Origin: Secundilactobacillus collinoides DSM 20515 = JCM 1123
GTDB lineage: Bacteria; Bacillota; Bacilli; Lactobacillales; Lactobacillaceae
NCBI RefSeq assembly: GCF_001435975.1
Contig: NZ_AYYR01000009.1
Span: 269,336 to 333,335 of the forward strand
Reading direction: 5' to 3'
DNA: 64,000 nucleotides
Position 1 is the first letter of the stretch, and each line of letters begins with the position of its first letter. The translations under genes were made by a program, and so were the position numbers. This document shows positions 1 through 8,404 of this stretch, piece by piece. A model generated the notes under the pieces. It did not search any database and was not told where the DNA came from. It saw only the letters and a list, made by a program, of their open reading frames with translations.

Positions 1-37
1 TGTTTTAAAGATTTATGCGTTTTTTTTCACATTTTTG

Positions 38-51
38 ATAAAACGTTTTCA
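38..51. promoter_or_regulatory. cre-like site 1
   Basis: The palindromic core AAAACGTTTT with flanks matches 12 of 14 positions of the CcpA consensus TGWAANCGNTNWCA. It is one of two good cre-like sites in the leader of the malate-dehydrogenase-like gene and suggests carbon catabolite control. CcpA binding is inferred from sequence only. Confidence 0.45.
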
Positions 52-145
52 AATATGTGAAACACCACTTTTTGAGAGAAGATGATGAGTGAAATTGGTA
101 TGGATTATTGATAATCGTGAAAACAATGGCAAACGCTATCTGTTA

Positions 146-159
146 TTTAACCGTTTTCA
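146..159. promoter_or_regulatory. cre-like site 2
   Basis: TTTAACCGTTTTCA matches 13 of 14 positions of the cre consensus, the best site in this leader. It lies about 110 bp upstream of the putative -10 box, so it could act as a repressor or activator site. A weaker 11/14 match sits at 128-141. Confidence 0.55.
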
Positions 160-264
160 CGATTAAATTTACCCTTAGAATTTGAGAGAATTCAAATCAG
201 TATTTTAAATAATTAAAAAAATCGTGGTATTTTTTAAAAAAGTGAAGACTTTTTAGAAAAATCA

Positions 265-272
265 TGTATAAT
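265..272 (+). promoter_or_regulatory. putative extended -10 promoter element
   Basis: TGTATAAT fits an extended -10 box. No good -35 hexamer is seen at 17 bp spacing. The transcript would start near 279 and carry a leader of about 100 nt, including a GAGCAA/TTGCTC hairpin at about 288-313. Confidence 0.45.
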
Positions 273-381
273 GAATGTGACCTTAAGAGCAAGCGACTTA
301 GAATTGGTTGCTCGAAGGTAGCTGATTGTTGTACGAAGCTGATTTTTAATTATGAAAGATACTGAAAGGGGACTGAACACT

Positions 382-1311
382 ATGTTAAACAAACGTCGTA
401 AAGTTCTTCTCGTTGGAGATGGCGCAGTTGGCTCATCATTTGCGTTCTCATTACTGCAAAATTGCGGGATCGATGAATTAGTTGTAGTGGACGTTAAAAA
501 GGAACACGCCGAAGGAGACGTGTTGGATCTGGAAGATGTGACACCGATGATGATGCCCGCAAGTTTGCGGACTGGTGATTATAGTGATGCTGCTGATGCA
601 GATATCGTTGTGATTACAGCTGGTGTGCCACGTAAACGGGGTGAAACACGGTTGGACTTGGTCAATAAGAACACCAAGATCCTAGAATCCATCGTGACAC
701 CAATCGTCAACAGCGGATTTGATGGCTGCTTCGTGGTTTCAGCAAACCCAGTTGATATCTTAACGTCACTGACACAGCACATTTCTGGTTTTCCAAAGAA
801 CCGGGTCATCGGTACTGGGACTTCCCTGGACAGCGCCCGTCTGCAAGTTGGATTGGCAAAGGCCCTGGACGTCAGCACTAGTGACGTGGACGCCTACATT
901 TTAGGCGAACACGGTGACAGTTCATTTGCTGCTTATAATGAAGCAACCGTTGGCGGCAAGCCATTGTTGAACCTGCCAAACGTTGATCGTGACCAGTTAG
1001 CTGCTATCGAAGATGACGTGAAGAAGAAGGGCGGTCAGATTATTCGCCAGAAGGGTGCAACCTTCTATGGCGTCGCTGTCAGCCTGATGAAGATTTGCCG
1101 GTCCATCTTACTTGATGAGAACCTGGTAATGCCGATTTCAGCACCGCTTAGCGGCCAGTATGGTCTCAAAGATGTTTATCTCGGTACCCCAGCAGTTATC
1201 AACGCTGGCGGCATTCGCCAAGTTATCGAAGTGCCGCTCTCTGATGAAGAGTTGGCCAAGATGAAGAACTCTGCCAAGAAGATGAACGAGATTCTATTAG
1301 CCGCTGAATAG
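382..1311 (+). CDS. LDH/MDH-superfamily 2-hydroxyacid dehydrogenase, probably malate dehydrogenase
   Basis: NAD-dependent L-2-hydroxyacid dehydrogenase of 309 residues. The ATG at 382 is chosen over the one at 352 because GAAAGGGGA lies about 10 nt before it. The Rossmann glycine motif GDGAVGSS is at the N terminus, the catalytic pair sits in GTGTSLDSARL, and the catalytic His is near residue 177 in LGEHGDSS. In lactate dehydrogenases the discriminating residue (102) is Gln; here the loop reads GVPRKRGETR with Arg at residue 84, as in malate dehydrogenases. Automatic annotation would probably say L-lactate or L-2-hydroxyisocaproate dehydrogenase. Neighbouring citrate lyase, fumarase and fumarate reductase favour oxaloacetate reduction to malate. 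A close paralogue lies at 29806-30723 in the tartrate operon. Confidence 0.85.
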   Translation: MLNKRRKVLLVGDGAVGSSFAFSLLQNCGIDELVVVDVKKEHAEGDVLDLEDVTPMMMPASLRTGDYSDAADADIVVITAGVPRKRGETRLDLVNKNTKILESIVTPIVNSGFDGCFVVSANPVDILTSLTQHISGFPKNRVIGTGTSLDSARLQVGLAKALDVSTSDVDAYILGEHGDSSFAAYNEATVGGKPLLNLPNVDRDQLAAIEDDVKKKGGQIIRQKGATFYGVAVSLMKICRSILLDENLVMPISAPLSGQYGLKDVYLGTPAVINAGGIRQVIEVPLSDEELAKMKNSAKKMNEILLAAE

Positions 1312-1370
1312 GTTGATGAGTCACGGCAACATAGTTGTTACATGTTTCGCTGACGATGTTGAAGTTTAAT

Positions 1371-1398
1371 ATAGGACGCTTGCAGTCCTATTTTTTTG
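1371..1398 (+). terminator. Rho-independent terminator
   Basis: Stem TAGGAC / GTCCTA with a short loop, followed by seven T. It ends the dehydrogenase transcript, so the carrier gene that follows has its own promoter in the 270 bp downstream, where no unambiguous promoter was picked out. Confidence 0.8.
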
Positions 1399-1672
1399 GA
1401 AATGATTGTTAAAATTGTAACAAACTATTTGAAACGATAAGAATATACTGCGCGCAGGGATTGACTACTTCCATTCAATCTTGCACTTTATCAGTCTTTA
1501 TTACACTTTTTATGCCGCGCACAGTAAGGGTTATATCGCTAAACCTTCCTAATCAGCGGTAGCCGTTTTGCATCGTGACAATCAGTTCTAACTTAGATTT
1601 TGTCCGTGAAATTGTCGTCCTGTTACTGCAAAAAAACACATGCCTTGGTAAGGGTATGAAGGAGTTTTTGAC

Positions 1673-3090
1673 ATGCAACTAAATAAGATTGATTATAAGA
1701 AATTTATCTGGCCGTTGTTAGTCGGTCTGGTAATTTGGTTCTGTTCACCGTTTAAACCAGCCGGTATTTCTATGAATGCTTGGCACATGTTAGCTATTTT
1801 CGCCGCTACTATTATTGGCTGTATCACCCAACCGTTACCAATCGCTGGGGTTGCCCTGATTGGGATGACGCTTTCGGTTCTGTTGAACGTTGTTACTATT
1901 GATGATGCCACCCTCGGCTTTGGGAACGGAACTGTTTGGATGATCGGGATGGCCTACTTCCTGTCACGTGGCTTTATCAACACGGGTCTTGGTCGTCGGG
2001 TCGCGTTGATTTTCGTTCGCTTGTTCGGGAAAAAGACTCTTGGTTTAGCTTACTCGCTGATCGGCGTTGATCTGGTCACCGCTCCAGCTACCCCAAGTAA
2101 CACAGCTCGTGCCGGTGGGATCGTTTATCCCATCATTGAATCACTAGCTGATACTTTTGGTTCTAGTCCTAAGGATGGAACGGAACGAAAAATTGGTTTT
2201 TCTTGATCTTTACTGAATTCCATGGTGACATCGCTACCAGTGGGATGTTCATGACTGGGATGGCACCTAACTTGGTTGCCGTTGCCCTCGCTAAGTCACT
2301 GGGTGTTCATTTATCTTGGATGGGCTGGTTTGTTGCCGGTGTCGTTCCTGGTTTGATTTCCCTTATCTGTGTACCGCTGATCATCTACAAGATGTATCCG
2401 CCGGAAATTAAAGATACGCCAAACGCCAAGGAATGGGCTGACAAAGAGTTAGCTGAAATGGGTAAGATCACACTGCCTGAAAAGATTATGGGTGGCGTCT
2501 TCATCATCGCCCTGATTCTTTGGATGCTTTCCAGCTTTATCGGGTTGGATGCGACAACGGTTGCCTTCTTGGCCGTTGGTCTGCTGCTATTGACTGGTGT
2601 CTTGAGCGTCAAGGACGTGTTAAACGAAACCGGTGCTTGGAACACGATTGTTTGGTTCTCAATTTTGATCTTTATGGCAACTGAATTGAACACTTTGGGT
2701 CTGATTCCATGGCTGTCAAAAGCATTGGGTGCAAGCCTTCACGGTGTCAGTTGGATAGTTGTTTTAATTGTTCTCGTTCTGTTCTACTTCTACAGTCATT
2801 ACATGTTTGCTAGTGGGACGGCGCACGTGTCAGCAATGTACAGTGCACTGTTAGGTGTTGCTATCTCTGCTGGTGCACCAGCCACAATGGCTGCCATGAT
2901 GCTCGGCTTTACGGGTGCAATCTTTGGGTCAACCACACAGTATGCAAACGGCCCAGCATCAGCATTGTTCGGTGCTGGTTACGTGAAACAAAGCGACTGG
3001 TGGCGTCTGAACTTCGTCCTAGGGATCTTCTACCTCATTGTTTGGGGTGTAGTTGGTGGTCTTTGGATGAAGGTGATTGGATTGTGGTAA
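1673..3090 (+). pseudogene. DASS-family di/tricarboxylate carrier, frameshifted
   Basis: Two adjoining reading frames (1673-2206 and 2203-3090) together encode one divalent anion:Na+ symporter (CitT/TtdT type) of about 472 residues. The intact paralogue at 28378-29796 aligns across the junction: there KVGSFLIFSAFHG is continuous, here KIGFS stops and LIFTEFHG continues in another frame. The break falls in a run of five T at 2197-2201; one extra T restores the frame. The SNTARAGG motif typical of the family is present in the first half. AAGGAG precedes the ATG. It may be a recent mutation, a slippage-switchable gene or a sequencing error. Context suggests a citrate or malate/succinate exchanger, and no other citrate carrier is seen near the cit operon. 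Confidence 0.85.
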
Positions 3091-3091
3091 A

Positions 3092-3214
3092 GAGTGTGGA
3101 GCAAGGCGTTTAGGGGCGGAGCGTAAGGGACTTCGGCCGAAAAAGGCCGGATTTGCCTTTTTGGCCGAAGTCCCTTACGCAGGAGCCCTTTGCCTTGCGG
3201 AACACGTTTCGGCA
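3092..3214. repeat. ~125-bp palindromic intergenic element, copy A
   Basis: Starts with GTGTGGAGCAAGGCG and ends with GGAACACGTTTCGGC. The inner part is a large palindrome with arms around 3120-3140 and 3160-3182 (GTAAGGGACTTCGGCCG and its complement). A near-identical inverted copy lies at 5576-5705 and a diverged copy at 14211-14336. All three follow or lie between operons. Probably a REP/MITE-like dispersed element; no coding capacity is credible. Confidence 0.75.
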
Positions 3215-3368
3215 ATAAAAAAATAAATCACGTCGCAAGAACAGCACAGAGCCTGACGCCCACAATCAGAATCCTGATGGTGGCCAAATTTTCTTAAGCT
3301 TCGCTCCTTGCCTTGCGGAACAAATTTCACCAAGTTGCCAAACCGCATCACATATAATATAGTAATAA

Positions 3369-3403
3369 AAAAACAGTTATGGCAGTTGTCCATAGCTGTT
3401 TTT
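3369..3403. terminator. Bidirectional hairpin terminator
   Basis: AAAAACAGTTATGG pairs with CCATAGCTGTTTTT with one mismatch, flanked by A-run and T-run, so it can work on either strand. The interval 3215-3368 before it holds only a degenerate stretch resembling the repeat ends (CTTGCCTTGCGGAACA at about 3307). Confidence 0.7.
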
Positions 3404-3481
3404 AGTGTTTAGGGATAGTCCCAAACACCCCGTTACACATTGTTGCAGAGTCTCATGATACTAATCAGTAAGGAGAAACAA

Positions 3482-4267
3482 ATGAAATTCAAAACCAGTG
3501 ATCACGTTCAATTAGATTACTCAGATGTCGGTGACGGCCATCCTGTTTTACTGCTGACAGGAATTGGTGCGTACAAGGAGATTTGGCAACCAACAGTTAC
3601 TTTCCTGGTGCAGCAAGGTTACCGGGTTATCAGCTTGGATGCTCGTAACCAGGGTGCTTCCCAACGGACCTTCAAGGGCCAGCGAATGAGCCGTCACGCA
3701 CTAGATGTTGAGGAATTACTGACTTCTCTTAATTTGAATGAAGTGCTCGGCATTGGCAACTCGATGGGTGCCTCCACGCTGTTCGCCTATGCGTCTTTGT
3801 TTGGCGCAGGGCGGTTTAAAGCGTTCGTTGATATTGATCAAAGTCCCAAAATGATAGCGGATGATAACTGGGACTTTGGGTTTAAGAATTTGACCTGGGG
3901 CAACTTCCCCGAGATGTTGAACCTGCCGTTTGGTCGGTCAACGGTGACCCCCGTTACCGAACAACTGCGTCAAATGGTCAAACAAACCCGTGATAAGCAT
4001 CCTTACGATTCTGCCCGTAACCTTGCATTTTTAACGGATCATGCTTTTCAGGACTGGCGGGATGTTATCAGCCAATTGTCGATTCCGCTGCTCATTGTAG
4101 TGGGCGAGAAATCGCCTTACTTTAACCCGAAATTTGCTGAGGTGACGGCTAATCTGGCACCTCAAGGACACACAGCACAAATTAAAAACGCCGGCCACAT
4201 TGTGATGTCTGAGCAGCCTGCGTTGTTTAACGAATGTTTGTTGCAATTTATGCGTACTTTAATGTAG
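3482..4267 (+). CDS. alpha/beta-fold hydrolase
   Basis: 261 residues from the ATG at 3482, preceded by AAGGAGA; the upstream in-frame ATG at 3440 has no such site. The fold is recognisable from the N-terminal strand with LLLTGIGAYKEIW, the nucleophile elbow GNSMGAS and the C-terminal catalytic His in NAGHIVMSEQP. This is the usual layout of single-domain carboxylesterase or aminoacrylate-hydrolase-like proteins. The substrate cannot be told. It sits alone between the broken DASS gene and convergent citI, with only 4 nt to the end of citI, so they may share terminating signals. Confidence 0.75.
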   Translation: MKFKTSDHVQLDYSDVGDGHPVLLLTGIGAYKEIWQPTVTFLVQQGYRVISLDARNQGASQRTFKGQRMSRHALDVEELLTSLNLNEVLGIGNSMGASTLFAYASLFGAGRFKAFVDIDQSPKMIADDNWDFGFKNLTWGNFPEMLNLPFGRSTVTPVTEQLRQMVKQTRDKHPYDSARNLAFLTDHAFQDWRDVISQLSIPLLIVVGEKSPYFNPKFAEVTANLAPQGHTAQIKNAGHIVMSEQPALFNECLLQFMRTLM

Positions 4268-4271
4268 AAAA

Positions 4272-5222
4272 CTAGTCGTTGTTTTGTTCGAGCAAGACTC
4301 GATTTGCAACGGATTCGTTAGTCACAAAATCCGTCAGCAAACCGCCGCGAAGGGCACCTAACAACGCGCGACCCTTGAATTTGCTCTTGACGATGCCCAT
4401 TCGGTGAGGGACTGACAATATCACATCCATTGAAGCGCCGAACAATTTGTCGTTTCCCTGGTTGAGAATATTCCCATTAACATCGTATGGCCGACCGTAA
4501 AGCATGCCGGCGACATCGTTGGAATCGACATTGCCGAGAATTTCAGGTTTATGGTTGCGCCATAAGGGAATCGAATCAATGGAGGCAATTGTCCCAACAC
4601 CCGCAAACAACATGTCCATTTTGCTCATGGTGGAAAAGGCGGGAATCAAAGCTGGTTCCTTCTCAAAAGCCTTGCGAGTGTCATCGTTTAAGATGTACAA
4701 CGGGCCGGGTACGGTGAGGTAGCGGGCGCCGAATTTAGTGGCCGCTTTTTGAACGAGTGGTGTTGATCCCAGTGCTGAATTGTATTTCAGGTTATCGCCC
4801 ATAAACTGAGTGAAGGTCACGTCGTCGTAAACTTCGGCTTGGAAGTGATTGATGACGTTTGCCACCGTCCCGCCCCATGAGATGCCGATAACGTTGCTGC
4901 GGTGCACCATGGACTGTAATTCTTCAGCGGCGAATTCGACGATGTTTTCGTAGTCTTCGTTTGAAGTGTCAGCGTCTTTCAAAATATAGGCGTTTTGAAC
5001 ATCGAACAACTTCTTAAACTGGGCTTCCATTTCCAGATTGCGGTCAATCGGTGCGTTGATATTGATTTTGACCAAGCCGGATGCAATCGCATCATCCAAG
5101 GATTTAGTAATCAGATACCGACTAAGATCGTATTTTTTTGAGATTTGAGAAATTGTTAACTTCGATAAATAGTAGTCTCTGGCAATGTTGGCCAGTTGTT
5201 CGCGATACTTCATGTCTTCCAT
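4272..5222 (-). CDS. citI: CitI-type SorC-family transcriptional regulator of the citrate operon
   Basis: 316 residues from the ATG at 5222, which has AGGAGG 12 nt upstream; the frame is open to 5510 but that part runs into repeat DNA. The N-terminal helix-turn-helix includes SKLTISQISKKYDLSRY; the rest is a sugar-binding-like SorC effector domain (GISWGGTVANVIN, FAGVGTIASIDSIP). In Weissella paramesenteroides, CitI of this family activates the divergent cit operon in response to citrate by binding AT-rich operators. The gene is divergent from citM here, with a 666-bp region between them, so the same role is inferred. Confidence 0.8.
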   Translation of the reverse strand: MEDMKYREQLANIARDYYLSKLTISQISKKYDLSRYLITKSLDDAIASGLVKININAPIDRNLEMEAQFKKLFDVQNAYILKDADTSNEDYENIVEFAAEELQSMVHRSNVIGISWGGTVANVINHFQAEVYDDVTFTQFMGDNLKYNSALGSTPLVQKAATKFGARYLTVPGPLYILNDDTRKAFEKEPALIPAFSTMSKMDMLFAGVGTIASIDSIPLWRNHKPEILGNVDSNDVAGMLYGRPYDVNGNILNQGNDKLFGASMDVILSVPHRMGIVKSKFKGRALLGALRGGLLTDFVTNESVANRVLLEQNND

Positions 5223-5420
5223 AATGGGGTGAGCCCTCCTGCTGCTTGTGGTTTTTGTTAAATAGATGGTCGATTTAATTAAGGTTGGTGCAGTTTGATG
5301 ATTTTCGGCGTATTCGTAGTCGACTGCTAGATTGGTAGTACCTGGCGTCTTTTTCGGTGATTTAGCCTTCATAAGGCGATTCAAGCGGAAAATCCGGGAT
5401 GAAGCGCATTGAGCTTGTTG

Positions 5421-5600
5421 TCTGCCTTGTTTTGGCGATGTGGGGCAATTCGATATTGCTGAAACGTGTTGCATAAGGCAGAGGTTACTACGTCGGGCTT
5501 TTCTGCCCAAAAATCAGAATGCTGATTGCGGGAGTATTTGTCTGCGTTGCTTTAGCGACGTGGGGCAATTCGATATTGCCGAAACGTGTTGCGCAAGGCA
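5421..5600. repeat. two 60-bp direct repeats at 120-bp spacing
   Basis: 5421-5480 and 5541-5600 share TGGGGCAATTCGATATTGC, then GAAACGTGTTGC and AAGGCA, with few differences. The second copy runs directly into the inverted palindromic element (copy B). They lie in the citI upstream region, and the spurious upstream extension of citI overlaps them. Confidence 0.7.
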
Positions 5601-5705
5601 AGGGGCTCCTGCGTAAGGGACTTTGACCCAAAACGGCAAGTCCAGCCTTTTTCGGCCAAAGTCCCTTACGCTCCGACCCTAGGCGCCTTACTCCACACTC
5701 TGATT
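5576..5705. repeat. ~125-bp palindromic intergenic element, copy B (inverted)
   Basis: The reverse complement starts AGTGTGGAGTAAGGCG, contains the same GCGTAAGGGACTTTGGCCG palindrome and ends GCAACACGTTTCGGCAAT, closely matching copy A at 3092-3214. The two copies bracket the alpha/beta hydrolase and citI in opposite orientation, which could permit inversion or deletion of that segment. Confidence 0.75.
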
Positions 5706-5724
5706 CTACTCTTTTCCAATCCAA

Positions 5725-5860
5725 TTTGGTTGATTTATTTAAATATATTTATCATAACAGAAAAAGTCTTTTTAAAAATATTAAAAAATCCATTTATATT
5801 TGAAAAAGTTCAAAAATTGGCGTAGAATTAAGATGTAATAATGATTGATAATTAAATCAC
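5725..5860. promoter_or_regulatory. AT-rich divergent control region, putative CitI operators
   Basis: A very AT-rich tract (TATTTAAATATATTTATC and similar) lies between the repeat and citM, with TGTAATAAT near 5834 as a possible -10. CitI operators known from Weissella are AT-rich and sit in the same citI-cit interval, so this is the likely activator target. No exact operator could be defined. Confidence 0.45.
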
Positions 5861-5888
5861 AAGTAGCAAGTTTGGAAGGAAGATGCTC

Positions 5889-7046
5889 ATGACGGAAACT
5901 GAAGAGATTTTAAAAGCGCATGAAGATCACACGGGTGTCTTAGATATCCAGTCTGACCTTGCTGTTCATAATAAGACTGAGCTGGGAAGAGCTTACACAC
6001 CGGGCGTTGCGGTTATTTCTAAGATGATTGCCAAGGACCCGAGTCTTAAGAACAAATACACGGTTAGTGGTAAATTAGTTGCTCTCGTGACGGACGGGTC
6101 AGCCGTTTTGGGGCTTGGTAACATCGGCCCCGCTGGCGGACTGCCAGTTATTGAGGGCAAGGCTTTGTTGTACAAGGACCTTGCTGGTATCAACGCGATT
6201 CCAATTGCCGTTGACCAAGTCAGTGCCGATGAGATCGTCAGCACTATCAAAAACACCGCTAAATCATTTGCTGGGATTCATTTGGAAGATATCGCAGCCC
6301 CAAAGTGTTTTGAAATTGAAGAAAAACTCAACGAACAACTGGACATTCCGGTTTACCATGATGACCAGGAGGGAACTGCCATTGTTGTTTTGGCGGGTCT
6401 TATCAACGCTGCTAAGGTAACCGGCCGTTCGCTCGATTTCATGCACGTTGTGATTAACGGAGTCGGCGCCTCAGGATTGGCCACTGCAAAGCTTTTGTAC
6501 GCTGTCGGCATTAAACATTTAACACTGATTGACGTATACGGTGTTGTTACGGCTAACGATGACCGGTACAATAAGTATCAGCGTGATATGGCCAAAACGT
6601 TAAACACACCAAGCGATATGTTGGGCAAGCAATTGACTGATGTTATGGATGATCAGGATGTGTTTATCGGTTTGTCGGACAAACATTTGCTGAGTCAGAC
6701 CGACGTTCACCGCATGGCAAAGGATCCAATCATCTTCGCACTGGCTAATCCAGTCCCAGAAATTGAACCTGAGGATGCAGCGAAGGCGGGTGCAAAAGTG
6801 ATTGCGACTGGTTCAAGCCAGCATCCAAACCAGGTAAACAACATCTTGGCATTCCCTGGCCTGTTCAAGGGCTTGTTGGAAAGCGGCATTACCCACGTGG
6901 ACGCCAAACTCCAAGAAGTCGTTGCCAAGGCCTTAGCCAGCGTGGTTGCCAACCCAACGGCTGACGAGATCGTACCCGGCGTGTTTGACGACCAAGTGGT
7001 CAAGACCGTGACGGCAGCCGTCGTCGATTACGCGAATACTCTTTAA
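5889..7046 (+). CDS. citM: malic enzyme family protein / oxaloacetate decarboxylase CitM
   Basis: 385 residues from the ATG at 5889; the ATG at 5883 is only 2 nt from AAGGA and is less likely. The N-terminal malic domain has YTPGVAVISK and the metal-binding stretch VYHDDQEGTAIV; the NAD-binding domain has INGVGASGLATAKLL and ALANPVPEI. Family members oxidatively decarboxylate malate or simply decarboxylate oxaloacetate to pyruvate. As first gene of a citrate lyase operon, the CitM role (oxaloacetate to pyruvate and CO2) known from Lactococcus and Weissella is the best guess. citC follows after 14 nt, so the genes are probably cotranscribed. Confidence 0.88.
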   Translation: MTETEEILKAHEDHTGVLDIQSDLAVHNKTELGRAYTPGVAVISKMIAKDPSLKNKYTVSGKLVALVTDGSAVLGLGNIGPAGGLPVIEGKALLYKDLAGINAIPIAVDQVSADEIVSTIKNTAKSFAGIHLEDIAAPKCFEIEEKLNEQLDIPVYHDDQEGTAIVVLAGLINAAKVTGRSLDFMHVVINGVGASGLATAKLLYAVGIKHLTLIDVYGVVTANDDRYNKYQRDMAKTLNTPSDMLGKQLTDVMDDQDVFIGLSDKHLLSQTDVHRMAKDPIIFALANPVPEIEPEDAAKAGAKVIATGSSQHPNQVNNILAFPGLFKGLLESGITHVDAKLQEVVAKALASVVANPTADEIVPGVFDDQVVKTVTAAVVDYANTL

Positions 7047-7060
7047 TACTGGAGGCATTT

Positions 7061-8119
7061 ATGGAAAACGCAATTGTGGATCTCTACCTCAATAATCCCC
7101 AAGTCAAACAGCAGTGGCGCGACTTTCTGACGTCACTCGACATCACCAATTTTAACGATAATGAAGTCGACAAAATCGATTTTACGATTGGCATCTATGA
7201 TGGTGACCATCTGGTAGCAACGGGGTCAGCAGCCGGCAATGTTTTGAAATACATTGGTGTCTGCAACAAGGGGGTCACTCCGGGCGCCCGGTTCAACGCC
7301 ATCGTTGGCGAACTGGTCAACCGGCTGTTCCAACAACACGTTTTCCACCAGTTTGTGTTCACGAAACTCAAGTATTCCGAAAGTTTCCAGCACATTGGGT
7401 TCAGTGAATTGACGCATTCCGATACCGCTGCCTTTCTTGAAAACGGCAGTCCGGATGTTAACGACTACCTAGCTGATTTACCGCGCGTGGCTGAGCAAGC
7501 ATCGCGACGGGTGGCAGGCATTGTCATGAACGCCAATCCGTTTACCCTGGGACACCGTTACTTGGTTGATCAGGCGGCTAAAGAAAACGATGTCGTTTAC
7601 GTGTTTGTCGTGAACACGGATGCGTCATTGTTTACAACAGCTGAGCGGTTTGACCTCGTCAAGGCGGGGGTAGCTGATCTCACCAACGTCATCGTGGTGG
7701 ATGGCGGTGAGTATATGGTCAGTTACGCCACCTTTCCGGCGTACTTTTTGCCCACCCCAGACCAGACAGTCCGTTACCAAACGACGCTTGATGCGCGCAT
7801 CTTCAGAAACGTCATTGCACCAGCGCTTCACATTCAAACGCGGTACGTGGGTTCCGAACCCGTATCGCGCACGACCGGCATCTATAACGAAGTCCTGCAG
7901 GCGGAATTACCGCCGGTGGTCGGCGTTAAAGTTGTCGATCGTAACACTACCGCACATGACGACTACATAACAGCCACTGCGGTCAGACGGTTGATCCGTG
8001 ATGATGATCTTGAACAGGTGCAGGCCCTTGTACCCGCCAGCACCTATGATTTCATCGTTGCGCACAAGACCGTTTTACAAGCACGTATCCAGAAAGGAAT
8101 GAACATTGATGGAAATTAA
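7061..8119 (+). CDS. citC: [citrate (pro-3S)-lyase] ligase
   Basis: 352 residues, GGAGG in good position. CitC acetylates the thiol of the citrate lyase prosthetic group on CitD using ATP and acetate, switching the lyase on. The N-terminal part is GNAT-like (about residues 1-130). The C-terminal part is a nucleotidyltransferase domain with the HxGH-type motif NPFTLGHR near residue 158 and ITATAVRR near residue 304. Length is normal for the family. The last codons overlap the start of citD by 11 nt, typical of translational coupling in cit operons. Confidence 0.93.
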   Translation: MENAIVDLYLNNPQVKQQWRDFLTSLDITNFNDNEVDKIDFTIGIYDGDHLVATGSAAGNVLKYIGVCNKGVTPGARFNAIVGELVNRLFQQHVFHQFVFTKLKYSESFQHIGFSELTHSDTAAFLENGSPDVNDYLADLPRVAEQASRRVAGIVMNANPFTLGHRYLVDQAAKENDVVYVFVVNTDASLFTTAERFDLVKAGVADLTNVIVVDGGEYMVSYATFPAYFLPTPDQTVRYQTTLDARIFRNVIAPALHIQTRYVGSEPVSRTTGIYNEVLQAELPPVVGVKVVDRNTTAHDDYITATAVRRLIRDDDLEQVQALVPASTYDFIVAHKTVLQARIQKGMNIDGN

Positions 8120-8402
8120 GGAAACAGCCGTTGCCGGGACCCTCGAATCATCAGACATTCAAATCATGGTATCGGAGGGCACGAACGGGATCGCCATTGA
8201 TCTGCAATCAGACGTCGAAAAACAATTTGGCGATCAGATTCGCAGCGTCATTACTGAAACACTGAACAAGCTTGGGGTCACTGACGCCAAGGTTAAGGCC
8301 GTCGACAAAGGGGCTTTGGACTGTGTTGTCAAAGCCCGGACCATCGCGGCTGCCCAACGCGCAACGGACACCACTGATCAACCTGCTTGGGAGGTATTGT
8401 AA
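8109..8402 (+). CDS. citD: citrate lyase acyl carrier protein (gamma subunit)
   Basis: 97 residues from the ATG at 8109, overlapping citC by 11 nt, with AAAGGA about 9 nt upstream; the TTG at 8106 is less likely. CitD carries the 2'-(5''-phosphoribosyl)-3'-dephospho-CoA group. The attachment serine lies in AGTLESSDI near the N terminus, at the position usual for the family. It acts with CitE and CitF in the lyase complex in the cytoplasm. citE begins 2 nt after its stop. Confidence 0.93.
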   Translation: MEIKETAVAGTLESSDIQIMVSEGTNGIAIDLQSDVEKQFGDQIRSVITETLNKLGVTDAKVKAVDKGALDCVVKARTIAAAQRATDTTDQPAWEVL

Positions 8403-8404
8403 TC

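Noticed and set aside
382..1311. Naming the dehydrogenase L-lactate or L-2-hydroxyisocaproate dehydrogenase
   Set aside because: The specificity residue is Arg rather than Gln and both copies lie with oxaloacetate-producing enzymes, so malate dehydrogenase fits better.
5488..5825. Small open frames in the citI-citM interval
   Set aside because: They fall in the direct repeats and palindromic element and mirror each other on the two strands.
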